NCBI RefSeq assembly: GCF_013179285.1 | Contig: NZ_WVNW01000009.1 | Location: forward strand, 1 to 47,195 | Length of the DNA: 47,195 nt | Direction of reading: 5' to 3' | From: Roseobacter sp. HKCCD6576-2 | GTDB taxonomy: Bacteria; Pseudomonadota; Alphaproteobacteria; Rhodobacterales; Rhodobacteraceae | Shown: positions 1 to 8,371 of the stretch, one piece after another | How the letters are laid out: each line of letters starts with the position of its first letter | How positions within the stretch are numbered: position 1 is the stretch's first letter | Position numbers and translations under genes: made by a program | Notes under the pieces: generated by a model | Databases searched by the model: none | What the model was told of the DNA's origin: nothing | Seen by the model: the letters and a program-made list of their open reading frames with translations, nothing else

Positions 1-349
1 AATACGAGCGAAAAACTCTAACTACAAACGGCGGGAAAATCGGGTTTCAGAGCAGTCACGTATCCAACACATCAGACCGCTTCAAACTGAGCCTCGGCTA
101 AGTCTGCGTTGATGTGCGAACCGAGAAGAAAGCGATAATTTACGGGCGCTACAGAATTCGTCACTTTAGGGCTCGGAACGGAGATCCGTGGCGGCGCTAC
201 ATCTCTGCTCCTTGAGACGAGAAGCGTCGTCACATCCCGACCCAGAGTTGCCGTTCACCTGGACACGAGCGCCGCAGTTCAGCTTCCCGAAAGCGGACTT
301 TGGGCGTCGATGCAGCAATCGCCGCGGTTCAATGACCGCTTCTATTGGT
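1..349. other. No gene recognised at left edge
   Basis: This stretch lies downstream of the leftward thiamine operon. Short open frames exist on both strands, but none resembles a known family or carries a convincing ribosome binding site. It looks like intergenic or decayed sequence. I see no tRNA, clear terminator or repeat in it. Confidence 0.4.
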
Positions 350-1114
350 TCAGCCGAACACCAAGCCGCCATCGACCACGAGGTTCTGGCCCGTCACGGC
401 GCGCGCCCAAGGGCTTGCGAAGAACAAGACGGCGTCGGCGGCTTCTTCGGGTGTGGTGACGGAGCGGAGCGGTGTGACGCCCGCGATGTAGTCAAAGACC
501 TCAGCTGGGGTTGCGGAGCTAGCATCCGTGGTTCTGAGCAAACCACCCGAGACCATGTTGACCGTGATACCCCTCGGTCCAAGCTCGGCGGCTGCGGTGC
601 GTGTCAGCGCAAGCAAAGCCGCCTTAGCCGAGATGTAGTCGTGATAGGGCACCACCGGGTTTTGGACAAGGTTTGTGCCGATGGTGACGATCCGCCCAAA
701 GCTCGCATCCGCCATCGCGGGCGTGGTGGCTTGGATAACGTTAAGCGCCCCTAACACGGCGGTACTATGTTGCGAGAGCATCTCGGCGGAGGTCAGTTTC
801 TCGATAGTGGCGCGGCCATCGCCGTCAAAGCTGTAATCAGCCAGGGCGTTATGGATGACAGTCGTAATCTGGCCGAGATCTGTTTCGGCTTGCTTCACCA
901 TCTGCGCAACTGCTTCTGCGTCTTGCACATCGGCTTGCAAGGCGACGACGTGGTCGCCCAGCCTTTCGGCGAGCTTGTCGGCGGCAGCCTGACTGTTGCG
1001 GTAATTGATCACTACTTTCGCGCCTTCGCAGGCAAACGCGCTGGCGATTGCCGCGCCCAATCCTCGGCCAGCGCCAGTGACGAGGACGGTCTGTTCGCTC
1101 AGGGCTTTGCTCAT
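350..1114 (-). CDS. SDR-family oxidoreductase (last gene of thi operon)
   Basis: A 254-residue classical short-chain dehydrogenase/reductase. The N-terminal TGAGRGLG motif is the Rossmann nucleotide-binding glycine motif, and YISAK supplies the catalytic Tyr-x-x-x-Lys pair; the C-terminal GQNLVVDGGL is typical of the FabG-like subgroup. It should use NAD(P)H to reduce or oxidise a carbonyl/hydroxyl group, but the substrate is not evident. The start at 1114 is chosen because ATG overlaps the thiD stop as ATGA, with GGAG just upstream. Longer upstream frames only read through thiD. Its position as the last gene of the riboswitch-controlled operon suggests co-regulation by TPP; a direct role in thiamine metabolism is inference. 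Confidence 0.87.
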   Translation of the reverse strand: MSKALSEQTVLVTGAGRGLGAAIASAFACEGAKVVINYRNSQAAADKLAERLGDHVVALQADVQDAEAVAQMVKQAETDLGQITTVIHNALADYSFDGDGRATIEKLTSAEMLSQHSTAVLGALNVIQATTPAMADASFGRIVTIGTNLVQNPVVPYHDYISAKAALLALTRTAAAELGPRGITVNMVSGGLLRTTDASSATPAEVFDYIAGVTPLRSVTTPEEAADAVLFFASPWARAVTGQNLVVDGGLVFG

Positions 1115-1920
1115 GTTTTCTCCTTCCAAAGATCGTAGAAATGGTGGACTGGCCCATGGCCGTGCCCGACAGTCTGCCGGTCCGCCGCCGCAATCGCGCC
1201 CGAGACGTATCGCTTGGCTTGAGCCACTGCCGCGCTTGGGGCCAGGCCCTTGGCGATTTGGGCGGCAATAGTGGAAGACAGGGTACAACCGGTGCCATGG
1301 GTGTTCTTGGTGAGGGTGCGCGTGCCTTCGAACCAGTGGAGCGCAGCGCCATCCCAAAGAACATCGGGGCTTTCATCACCGGTGAGGTGCCCGCCTTTGA
1401 CCAGCGCAACCTGGGGGCCCAACGCCGCCAATGCGCAAGCTTGGGCGGCCATCTCGTCTCGGCCGCTTGCTTCAGGCCTTTCCAGCAAACGGGCTGCCTC
1501 TGGCAGGTTTGGGGTGAGGATCGTCGCAATGGGTAGAAGGGTTATGCGCAACGCTTCCATCGCGTCTTCCTGCAGCAGCAGCGCACCGCCCTTGGCGACC
1601 ATCACGGGGTCGAGCACGATGGGAGGGGTAGGATAGGCGGACAAGGCGTCCGCCACTGCGGCAGCAATTTCGGCGGTAGCGATCATCCCGATCTTGACCG
1701 CATCGACGCGGACATCTGCAAAAACAGCCTTGATCTGCGCTCTGACAAAATGCGGCGGCAACAGTTCGACGCCGGTCACGCCTTGGGTGTTTTGGGCGGT
1801 GAGCGCGGTCACAGCTGCCATCCCATAGACCCCGTTGGCGGCAAAGGCCTTGAGGTCGGCTTGGATGCCCGCTCCACCAGAAGGATCGGAGCCAGCAATA
1901 GTCAATACATTCTTGATCAT
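1111..1920 (-). CDS. thiD: Hydroxymethylpyrimidine/phosphomethylpyrimidine kinase ThiD
   Basis: A 269-residue ribokinase-fold enzyme that phosphorylates HMP to HMP-P and then HMP-PP, the pyrimidine half of thiamine phosphate. It opens with TIAGSDPSGGAGIQADLK, the family signature. PIVLDPVMVAKGG follows in the middle and the anion-hole motif HGTGCTLSS lies near the C-terminus. Length is normal for the family. The start at 1920 forms an ATGA overlap with thiE, implying translational coupling; an upstream ATG only extends into thiE. Cytoplasmic. It lies in the thiM-thiE-thiD-SDR operon below a TPP riboswitch. Confidence 0.96.
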   Translation of the reverse strand: MIKNVLTIAGSDPSGGAGIQADLKAFAANGVYGMAAVTALTAQNTQGVTGVELLPPHFVRAQIKAVFADVRVDAVKIGMIATAEIAAAVADALSAYPTPPIVLDPVMVAKGGALLLQEDAMEALRITLLPIATILTPNLPEAARLLERPEASGRDEMAAQACALAALGPQVALVKGGHLTGDESPDVLWDGAALHWFEGTRTLTKNTHGTGCTLSSTIAAQIAKGLAPSAAVAQAKRYVSGAIAAADRQTVGHGHGPVHHFYDLWKEKT

Positions 1921-2567
1921 GAGGGGGGCTCCTTCGTTTGCTGTAAAGCGCGGCACAGATCGCGGGCCGCGCCTTCGGGGTCAGGCTGACCGCAAATTGC
2001 GGAGACGACAGCGATGCCGTCACATCCCGCACGCAAGGCATCGGCAGCATGTACTTGCTTTAGCCCGCCGATGGCGACAGTGGGGACCTGTGCTAAACGC
2101 GCCATATCGGCCAAGCCGGCTAGGCCAATCGTCGGCTTGTGATCCAACTTGGTTGACGTCGGAAAGACCGTCCCGAGGCCAAGATAGTCCACAAGTTGGG
2201 GATCTGCTGCCGCGACTTGGTCTGGCGTCTCACAGGATAGACCAATGATCTTATCTCGCCCGATATGCCCCCGCGCGCGGGTAGGCGTCACGTCCTCCTG
2301 GCCGATATGGACGCCGTCCACATCGGCTGCGGCCGCCGCCTCAAGATCATCGTTGATGACCAAGGGGACGCCCGTACCGCCTAAGACGCCTTTGAGTGCG
2401 CGCGCCGCCTCAATACGGTCGCGCGTCGAGGCATCCTTGTCGCGCAACTGCACAAAGCTCACGCCTCCCCGAACTGCAGCCTCCACGGTCTCGACCAATG
2501 CCGGACCAGGGCAGAGGCTAGGGTCGGTCACCAGGTATAACCGAAGGCTGTTGGTGGTTAACGCCAT
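1917..2567 (-). CDS. thiE: Thiamine phosphate synthase ThiE
   Basis: A 216-residue TIM-barrel enzyme that joins HMP-PP with hydroxyethylthiazole phosphate to give thiamine monophosphate. Family motifs appear in order: RLYLVTDPSL at the N-terminus, VQLRDKDAST, the HIGQEDV segment, GLGTVFPTSTK and the phosphate-binding VAIGGL. Length is normal. The start at 2567 overlaps the 3' end of thiM by 10 bases, and the gene overlaps thiD by 4 bases, so the three are almost certainly one transcript. Confidence 0.96.
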   Translation of the reverse strand: MALTTNSLRLYLVTDPSLCPGPALVETVEAAVRGGVSFVQLRDKDASTRDRIEAARALKGVLGGTGVPLVINDDLEAAAAADVDGVHIGQEDVTPTRARGHIGRDKIIGLSCETPDQVAAADPQLVDYLGLGTVFPTSTKLDHKPTIGLAGLADMARLAQVPTVAIGGLKQVHAADALRAGCDGIAVVSAICGQPDPEGAARDLCRALQQTKEPPS

Positions 2568-3340
2568 GAGACGCGCGTCTCAGCAAGGTCACCCGGTTGC
2601 AGCGCATGCAGCATATCTAGGAAAGCAACCGAGAAGCTGCCGGGTCCGTTGGCTTCTTCACCTGCCCGCTCGCCGGCTTCGGCGAAGTGGAGGAAGGCAG
2701 CGATCGTTGCCTCTAGACTGGGGGCCACAGCGGCATAGGCCCCTACCAGCGCAGTGAGTGAACAACCCAACGCTGTAACTTTCGGCATAAGGTCTGAACC
2801 ACCCGTGATGCTGGCACTCCGCGCACCATCCGTAATGAAATCAACAGCGCCCGAGACTGCTACGACGCAGCCATGGTTGCTTGCCAGGGCCTCGGCCGAG
2901 CTATGTGCATCGCTAACGCTATCACCGCTATCGGCGCCCTTACCTGACCCTGCGCCGCCAGCCAGCGCAATGATCTCTGATGCATTCCCCCGCACGACGG
3001 TTGGTTTAAGTGCGAGCAAATCCAGCGCGGCATTGGCGCGATAGGCCGTTGTGAAATGAGCAACCGGGTCGAGCACCCAGGGCACGTCGGCTTTGTTCGC
3101 GGCGACAGCGGCGGCCTTCATGCTATCTACCCATGGAGCAGAAAGAGTGCCTATGTTGATGGTGAGCGCCCTGGCAATCGGGGCAAAGTCCGCCACCTCT
3201 TCGGGCGCGTGGATCATGGCTGGAAAAGCACCAGCCGCCAAGGTCACATTCGCCGCAATGTTCATCGCGACATAGTTGGTGATGCAATGGACGAGCGGTG
3301 CCTGATTGCGTAGCGCATCAAAGGCATCATTGGGTGTCAT
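2558..3340 (-). CDS. thiM: Hydroxyethylthiazole kinase ThiM
   Basis: A 260-residue salvage kinase that phosphorylates the thiazole alcohol to feed ThiE. Diagnostic motifs are PLVHCITNYVAMN at the N-terminus, WVLDPVAH and VVRGNASEI in the middle, and the downstream VVAVSGAVDFITDG. It is the first gene of the operon and its start lies about 60 bases after a TPP riboswitch, with an AAGGA-type ribosome binding site. The thiM-thiE-thiD arrangement suggests salvage of both halves of thiamine. De novo genes (thiC, thiG) are not in the window. Confidence 0.96.
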   Translation of the reverse strand: MTPNDAFDALRNQAPLVHCITNYVAMNIAANVTLAAGAFPAMIHAPEEVADFAPIARALTINIGTLSAPWVDSMKAAAVAANKADVPWVLDPVAHFTTAYRANAALDLLALKPTVVRGNASEIIALAGGAGSGKGADSGDSVSDAHSSAEALASNHGCVVAVSGAVDFITDGARSASITGGSDLMPKVTALGCSLTALVGAYAAVAPSLEATIAAFLHFAEAGERAGEEANGPGSFSVAFLDMLHALQPGDLAETRVSWR

Positions 3341-3400
3341 GCAGTCTTTCCTTTTCTCAACAACGGAAAGACGCGACAGACCGAGCGGGTCTATTGGTGC

Positions 3401-3470
3401 CTCCCTCCGCCGGCATTATCCGGTTCAGGTTCAAAGGGTGCATCTCAGCCTCGCGGCGCCCCTGACAGCT
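3401..3470 (-). promoter_or_regulatory. TPP riboswitch (THI element)
   Basis: Read on the minus strand the leader contains the hallmarks of the TPP aptamer: a GGGGC/GCGGCGC-type first stem, CTGAGA, the ACCC segment, then GAACCTGA followed by GGATAATGCCGGCGGAGGGA. It lies directly upstream of thiM. Between aptamer and start codon, a short stem AGACC/GGTCT (3378-3392) followed by a T-containing stretch may be part of the expression platform. Binding of thiamine pyrophosphate is expected to switch off the operon. Confidence 0.95.
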
Positions 3471-3473
3471 TCA

Positions 3474-3501
3474 TGGATAATCATTTGAGACGTGAGGTCA
3501 A
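3474..3501 (-). promoter_or_regulatory. Putative sigma-70 promoter of the thi operon
   Basis: On the minus strand TTGACC (3496-3501) is followed by a weak -10 around TTATCC/TATCCA (3474-3480) after 15 to 16 bases. It would start transcription just ahead of the riboswitch aptamer. The -10 is poor, so this is tentative. Confidence 0.4.
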
Positions 3502-3687
3502 CCAAAGTTCAGGACGCCGTGGACCGACACCAGTAGCTGACATCCGAACGGCATGCAGTATCTGGCGCTTTGGGGCTCTCTCCGGACATCGGAGGCAGCG
3601 TGGCATCCTAAAGATGGGGCGGTTCTGACCACCATCGCTTAGCGAGACGTTGCTGCCATTCATCCGGACACTTGTTAAACTTGTGGC

Positions 3688-4023
3688 ATGCAAGTTCGAA
3701 CCGGCAGAACCGAAGATGATATCGTCGTGGCGATTCAGATCGATTTAAGTGTGACTGGCACACACGAAAGAGCCTCATACATTGAAGCTGTGGCTGAACG
3801 CGGCGGTCTGAGACTTGCCCTTGATCAGGGCCGAATTGTCGGGTTTTGCTGCCTTGATGACCACTACTTCTTTGAAAAAGCGTTCGTCTCTCTTCTCATC
3901 GTAGACCAAGGTTCACGTCGGCGCGGTGTTGGACAAGCCCTGCTCGAAGCGACGGCTTCAGAACGGCCTGAAACCTGGACATCGACCAATCGGTCAAACG
4001 TTGAGATGCGCGGGCTACTGTCG
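3688..4023 (+). pseudogene. GNAT acetyltransferase, 3' end lost
   Basis: The first ~110 residues read as a Gcn5-related N-acetyltransferase: FVSLLIVDQGSRRRGVGQALL is close to motif A (the acetyl-CoA pyrophosphate loop R-x-x-G-x-G), and TWTSTNRSN is the usual beta-strand after it. After MRGLL the frame runs into unrelated sequence, which on the opposite strand is the 3' end of an integrase. The last ~40 residues expected for a GNAT protein are missing. The promoter-proximal part is intact, with a start at 3688, but the protein is probably non-functional. Confidence 0.7.
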
Positions 4024-4329
4024 AGTAGTCAATGTACCTCTCTGTCGTATGAAGAGAGGTGTGCCCTGCGAGGTACTGAACATCCCGCAACGAGCCGCCA
4101 ACGTCTGTAATCTTCTTGGCGGCATTGGTGATGAACGTTCGCCTGCCGCTGTGAGATGAACAGCCCAACAGGCCAAGGTCACGATACCAGGACGCAAACA
4201 TGTTGACGATCGCCTGCGGGCTTGTCCTGTCGGCTCGCTCGGTTCGAATGACGTGCTCGGACGGGCCGAATGCGGGACGAGGAGGATGCTGCCGTTGGGA
4301 TCACCATCTCGAAGGTCTACTTTCGCCAC
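4024..4329 (-). pseudogene. Tyrosine recombinase C-terminal remnant
   Basis: On the minus strand SSHSGRRTFITNAAKK carries the H-x-x-R box, LAGHTSLHTTERYID the conserved H and the catalytic Tyr. This is the catalytic end of a phage-type integrase. The preceding part (MAKVDLRDGDPNGSILLVP) lies in another frame, so at least one frameshift separates the pieces. The N-terminal two-thirds are absent. The 3' end abuts the broken acetyltransferase gene at about 4023, so the junction marks a recombination event. Confidence 0.7.
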
Positions 4330-4379
4330 TATTTGGTTACTTGGAGCTTAGGCGAACAATCGTCTGAAGCGTTCTAGCC

Positions 4380-5159
4380 TCAAGGTGCTGCAGCGTAGCC
4401 ATACCAAGCTGGAGCGGCCTCGTCCGAATTGAACGCATACATCTGATTGCCGAAGTCATAGTGCCAGAACTCGGCTGGATAGTTCACGAAACCAGCCTGT
4501 GTCATTGCATAATAAAGCAGCCGACGATTCAGGAGAGCCGATGTATTCGGCTCAATCTCGCCGCAAATCACGCTGCGCTCCAGATGATCAGTGTGGGCGA
4601 CCGGTCCTAGATCGTCGAAAGCGGCGCCCAAATCCAAGACCGCACCATCCCCTAGTGATTGAAGCATCACATCCACCGAGCCACCTGTTGAATGCGTTGG
4701 CCATGTGGAGGAATCTGCTGGGTCAAAGCGTCTCGGGTCTGAACTATACTGGCTCGTCAGTTCAACGACCTCTGCATTCGCAAGATCCGGGTTTTCGCGT
4801 GTGAACTTGGACAATGCCCATGACCAAAGACCCTTTTGGGTCTCTATTGGGCGGTAGGCATCATAGACGACGAGTTCACAACCTTGATCAGCGAGGAGTT
4901 CGTTAGCCCGATGCAGCATTGGCACGAGTCCGGAGCGACATAACACCCGCGACATGCTTCCCTCAATTCGGCGCTCGTAGGGCGCATTCGATCCATCCGC
5001 TATGTGGTAGTATGGCACTGCGGCGATACCATGCTCAATGACATCGACAAGCCGCTCTTGCCCACGAGGGTCTCCCGTATCAACACGCACGGCGTGATAG
5101 CCCCGTGTGTCGCCACGGTCGTCAGTGATTGGAATAAATGGAAGATCGAAAACGTTCAT
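4380..5159 (-). CDS. D-Ala-D-Ala dipeptidase, VanX/DdpX-like (M15D)
   Basis: A 259-residue zinc metallopeptidase of family M15. HSTGGSVDVML gives the His and Asp zinc ligands of the S/T-x-H-x-x-G-x-x-x-D motif, and EFWHYDF gives the catalytic Glu and third ligand of the E-x-W-H motif; VVYDAYRP is the usual upstream strand. Family members hydrolyse D-Ala-D-Ala, either for nutrition/recycling or in glycopeptide resistance. No vanH/vanA-like genes are nearby, so a resistance role is unsupported. No signal peptide is obvious from the chosen start (5159). The frame stays open upstream to 5462, but that extension does not look like protein. No strong ribosome binding site is visible. Confidence 0.83.
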   Translation of the reverse strand: MNVFDLPFIPITDDRGDTRGYHAVRVDTGDPRGQERLVDVIEHGIAAVPYYHIADGSNAPYERRIEGSMSRVLCRSGLVPMLHRANELLADQGCELVVYDAYRPIETQKGLWSWALSKFTRENPDLANAEVVELTSQYSSDPRRFDPADSSTWPTHSTGGSVDVMLQSLGDGAVLDLGAAFDDLGPVAHTDHLERSVICGEIEPNTSALLNRRLLYYAMTQAGFVNYPAEFWHYDFGNQMYAFNSDEAAPAWYGYAAAP

Positions 5160-5458
5160 TACTGGAACATACAACCGCACCCACCGGAAAGCACGGAGCA
5201 AAGAGGTCAATAGTGCTTTCCGGCATCGATCACTCGGACAAAACTGTAGTACGGAATATGCATTCACGGACCGCGGCGTCACCACAGCCGCCATTCGTGT
5301 CGGGCGCAGCATTCGGTAAAAAGGGCTCGAAGCAGACTTGCGGCTGTGTGGCGCGACAAGAACAGCGGATTCGGAAGCATTGAGGTCGGCAAGGCGGACG
5401 AAGCGTCTATTCGCTTCTGCTGCACGAATGTCAGTTTTGTGAGGGAAGCAAAATGAGT
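5160..5458. other. Spacer without recognised gene
   Basis: Between the dipeptidase and the broken hydrolase. The dipeptidase frame stays open through it, but the translated residues lack any family resemblance. I see no repeat or RNA. Confidence 0.35.
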
Positions 5459-6080
5459 TCACACCTCCATACGTCTCAGGAAGCCGTCGATCAGCCGAGG
5501 CAGGTCTGGGTGTTCTGAGCTCCCAGGGTGATCTGTTTCCGGAAGAATTTCTAAGGAAAAATCTGGGAGAAGACCTTCGAGTCTTTCAATCGTTGCTCTC
5601 TCCGGGTCCTCTGAGCCTGCAAGACCAAAAACCGGTACGTTCAAGTGCGTCAGGGCAGCCTCTGGGACATCTATGACCTCTGGCATTCATGCGACGATCG
5701 CCTGAAACGCCTCGAAGTCAGGACTTGGAGTGAGCCACGCTTCCCCTTCAGCAATCGCTTGGGGCAGCCAGCCTAGTATGTCCGCGTAGCCCTGCAAAGC
5801 GACGTCCAGCTCCGGTCCCGGCCAGCCCGACGAGACAAGGAAAACGGAGCGTATTCGACCGGGAACTCCAAAGCTGCTCTCCAAGCGACTTCTGATCCTT
5901 GTGAGAAGCCGACCAGATGAGCAGTGTGATAACCTTCGACATCCAGAATACAGAAGACATCTTCAATCATCCGCATCCCAAAGCCTTCGGGCCTCTTCGG
6001 ACGACCGCTATCGCCGTGTCCGCGGCGATCCGGGAGGATAACCGTGAAGCGCTCGCTGAGACAGTTGGCGACGCCGTTGG
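5459..6080 (-). pseudogene. Alpha/beta hydrolase, truncated and frameshifted
   Basis: Three pieces together make one alpha/beta hydrolase. The first (to about 5860) has VILPDRRGHGDSGRP and the nucleophile elbow GFSQGSEVAWR. The second, in another frame, continues with FLVSSGWPGPELD to AIVA. A TGA at 5687-5689 then interrupts the frame, followed in the same frame by a third piece with FGLAGSEDPE and the C-terminal end. The N-terminal segment with the oxyanion-hole HG is missing beyond about 6080. A frameshift, an in-frame stop and a 5' truncation together make decay certain. Confidence 0.8.
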
Positions 6081-6111
6081 TCAGTCGAGGCCCGGCCTTC
6101 TGATCCTTTCG

Positions 6112-6135
6112 CGCCCGGTCTCCGCGCCGGGCGCT
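6112..6135. repeat. GC-rich inverted repeat
   Basis: GCGCCCGG and CCGGGCGC form an 8-bp stem around a short loop at the truncated 5' edge of the hydrolase remnant. There is no T-tract on either side, so it may be a remnant terminator or simply a structural repeat. Confidence 0.4.
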
Positions 6136-6143
6136 TCCTGGCA

Positions 6144-6190
6144 ACTGGCTAAAGAACCGGCCAATAAACCGGACATAGTACCGGATTATA
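6144..6190. promoter_or_regulatory. ACCGG iterons upstream of fic
   Basis: ACTGG at 6144 and ACCGG at 6156, 6168 and 6180 recur with exact 12-bp spacing, and a further ACCGG lies at 6259, 19 bases before the fic start. A possible -10 (TATGAT, 6215-6220) follows the array. Regular spacing of about one helical turn suggests a cooperative operator. The binding protein is unknown; autoregulation through the C-terminal helix-turn-helix-like part of the Fic protein is a guess. Confidence 0.5.
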
Positions 6191-6281
6191 TCGAGCTTTC
6201 ATTCCGATTAAGTATATGATAACGTTTTTGTAGATGCAGGTTTGGATATAGCCTGAGAACCGGACAAGAAACAGGCCAAGA

Positions 6282-7472
6282 ATGGCACAAGACGAAGGCG
6301 AAAGCATAGGGCTCTTTGAGCCGCTGATGGTGAGCGAGGGTTCGCCCCACCGGGGCGGGTTGAACGATCTCGCCCTGGAGCTTGCCGAAAAATCGGCAGC
6401 CTTCCGAAGCAGCTTGCCGGAGTCGACTGCGGCGGCACTGGCTGATCTCGTGCGTGCGATGAACTGCTACTACTCAAACTTGATTGAAGGCCACAACACA
6501 CATCCCATCGACATTGAGCGTGCGCTGGACGACGACTACAGCACCGATCCGAAGAAGCGCGATCTTCAGCTCGAAGCCAAGGCCCACATCACCGTCCAGA
6601 AATGGATCGATGAAGATGGCATGGCGGAACTGCCAACGGCTCCCGCCTCGATCATAGAGATGCATCGACGCTTCTGCGAGCTGGTGCCTGAGGACCTTCT
6701 ATGGGTCGAGTATCCAGGCACAGGCGAGCGGGTCAAAGTCGTGCCCGGAGAGTTGCGGGAACGCTATGTGGAAGTTGGTCGTCATGTTGCTGTTAGTCCC
6801 GGCGCTGTGCCGCGATTTATGGATCGGATGCACGAAGCCTATGCGCGCGCTGGCCGTATCGAGGCGATCCTGGCCGCCGCTTGCGCTCATCATCGGCTTC
6901 TTTGGGTTCACCCCTTTCTGGATGGCAATGGCCGTGTCGCGCGCCTGATGTCTTATGCCATGCTGCGCAACGCACTCGATACACGGGGGCTTTGGTCCGT
7001 CGCGCGCGGCTTAGCGCGGCAGGAGCAGGAGTACAAAGCCCATCTGCAAGCCAGTGACGGGCCAAGGCGTGGTGATCGCGATGGCCGTGGCACTATGAGC
7101 GAAGCAGCTTTGGCATCGTTCACAGAGTTCTTCCTTCGTACCAGCATTGATCAGGTCGAATTCATGCGCACGCTAATGCAAGCAAACCGACTGCGGGATC
7201 GCATCATGATCTGGGCAGAAGAAGAGATGCGCGCGGGAGTCCTGCCGCCGAAGTCAGATATCGTGCTGAAGGCAATCCTGTTCCAGGGCGTGCTGGAGCG
7301 AGGCGAAGTGGATACCATGCTCGGTATGAGTGATCGTGCTGCACGGCGCATCACCTCAGCGCTGCTTAAGGCTGGCGCGGTCACGTCCGATAGTACTCGG
7401 GCGCCGCTCTATCTTGCCTTTCCTGCCAAGTATGCGGAGCGCTGGATGCCGGGACTGTTTCCAGCGGCTTAG
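6282..7472 (+). CDS. Fic-domain protein (AMPylase-type)
   Basis: A 396-residue Fic protein. HPFLDGNGRVAR matches the catalytic HPFx(D/E)GNGRxxR motif, with the His that activates the target hydroxyl and the phosphate-binding GNGR. Upstream, SNLIEGH matches the (S/T)xxxE(G/N) inhibitory helix, so this is probably a self-inhibited class II Fic enzyme. About 100 C-terminal residues (ending AAPAA-like LFPAA) resemble the winged-helix region of related proteins. It should transfer AMP or another nucleotide moiety to a protein target; the target is not evident. No separate antitoxin gene accompanies it, as expected for class II. A set of ACCGG repeats precedes it. Confidence 0.92.
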   Translation: MAQDEGESIGLFEPLMVSEGSPHRGGLNDLALELAEKSAAFRSSLPESTAAALADLVRAMNCYYSNLIEGHNTHPIDIERALDDDYSTDPKKRDLQLEAKAHITVQKWIDEDGMAELPTAPASIIEMHRRFCELVPEDLLWVEYPGTGERVKVVPGELRERYVEVGRHVAVSPGAVPRFMDRMHEAYARAGRIEAILAAACAHHRLLWVHPFLDGNGRVARLMSYAMLRNALDTRGLWSVARGLARQEQEYKAHLQASDGPRRGDRDGRGTMSEAALASFTEFFLRTSIDQVEFMRTLMQANRLRDRIMIWAEEEMRAGVLPPKSDIVLKAILFQGVLERGEVDTMLGMSDRAARRITSALLKAGAVTSDSTRAPLYLAFPAKYAERWMPGLFPAA

Positions 7473-7551
7473 AGGCGGAATGGCTTCACCAAGAAAACCT
7501 TACCTTCGAAACCCGGTTGCGTCTGCAACCGGACTAGGCACGCGCCAATGA

Positions 7552-7836
7552 GCGGGGGAAACTGTCAAGATCGAAAGCCTCGGTGTGGTGCGGGCGCAGG
7601 CGTATAGCGACCAAAGTGATGGTTGTTAGCACCGGAGCGGCAGCGAGGTGCGGGTTGGGTCCGCGTCGCTGACGACGGAGAATGAGGCCTGGGCGCTTGG
7701 GGTCGGTGTTGAGGGCCGCTATGCGTGGACTGACCGCGTGGATCTCTTCGGCGAGGCCTCCTATGCCACCGGGCTCGGCAACGCCGGGGATGCCAGCGCC
7801 CTCAGCGCAAGCGCAGGTCTCAAAGTGATGTTCTAG
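7552..7836 (+). pseudogene. Autotransporter beta-barrel, C-terminal remnant
   Basis: The frame ending at 7836 reads ALGVGVEGRYAWTDRVDLF, then ASYATGLGNAG and ends SAGLKVMF. Alternating hydrophobic strands and a final aromatic are typical of the last strands of an autotransporter or Omp barrel recognised by Bam. The upstream stretch (from about 7552) continues the similarity weakly and in another frame. No start codon, passenger or signal is attached, so this is a remnant. A matching signal-peptide end of an autotransporter lies at 11210-11511 on the other strand. Confidence 0.55.
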
Positions 7837-7989
7837 AAACCCCGCACCGCCGCCGACATCTGGACGCGTGCCAAGCCAGCCTCCATCGCAGAGACCAGCT
7901 TGAAGCACAATCAGCCCGCAGTGCGGGCCTGGCCAATTTATGGATGTTTCGAGACATTCATTTATTTAGGTTAAACCGAAATGATGTAT

Positions 7990-8290
7990 TTATCCAATAA
8001 GGTCATTGGTATCGAGCCCGTACTCCTCAATGTCCTGATTGATCCCCATTCGCCCATCAATGATGAATAGCACGAAAACGGTGTCGTCTCGAAGCGTGTA
8101 GTAGATGTTGTAACGCTTCTGAAAGATCAGACGTCGGATGCCGCGGGCTCATGGTATAGGTGCCCGAGCAGGGGATTGCTGCTCAAGTGCTCCAGGATTA
8201 AATGGTCAATCTCGTACTGAAAAGCCTCAGCGTAGTCCTGCGAGTAGTCCAAGTGGTACAGGTAAATCGGCCACAAACCAACAACTGATC
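7990..8290 (-). pseudogene. ParE/RelE-like toxin, frameshifted
   Basis: On the minus strand YLYHLDYSQDYAEAFQYEI leads to GHLYHEP in one frame, and then GIRRLIFQKRYNIYYTL and VFVLFIIDGRM in the next frame. Together they look like one toxin of the plasmid-stabilisation (RelE/ParE) superfamily, with the usual R-x-L-x-F...Y-x-I-x-Y strand. The frame change falls near 8145. No clear start codon or antitoxin is next to it. Confidence 0.55.
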
Positions 8291-8371
8291 GCTCAAAAGC
8301 TGAGATGTGACGGTTAGGGAAGGCGGCGGTCTGCCCTGCCGACCGCCGAGGGCGGCCTCGGAGGAGATCGA

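Noticed and set aside
188-754. Plus-strand frame of 188 codons over the 3' part of the SDR gene
   Set aside because: Opposite to an intact SDR and Arg/Gly-rich, as antisense shadows are.
849-1529. Minus-strand frame across thiD and the SDR start
   Set aside because: Out of frame with both intact genes and without motifs.
3401-3470. tRNA-like GGTTC-containing sequence
   Set aside because: The GGTTCAGGTTCAAAGG run belongs to the TPP riboswitch on the other strand; no cloverleaf forms.
4380-5159. Glycopeptide-resistance cassette suggested by the VanX-like dipeptidase
   Set aside because: No vanH, vanA/B or two-component genes are nearby; such dipeptidases commonly serve recycling or nutrition.
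6144-6190. Plasmid origin iterons
   Set aside because: The ACCGG boxes are short and sit in a promoter position; no replication initiator gene is adjacent.
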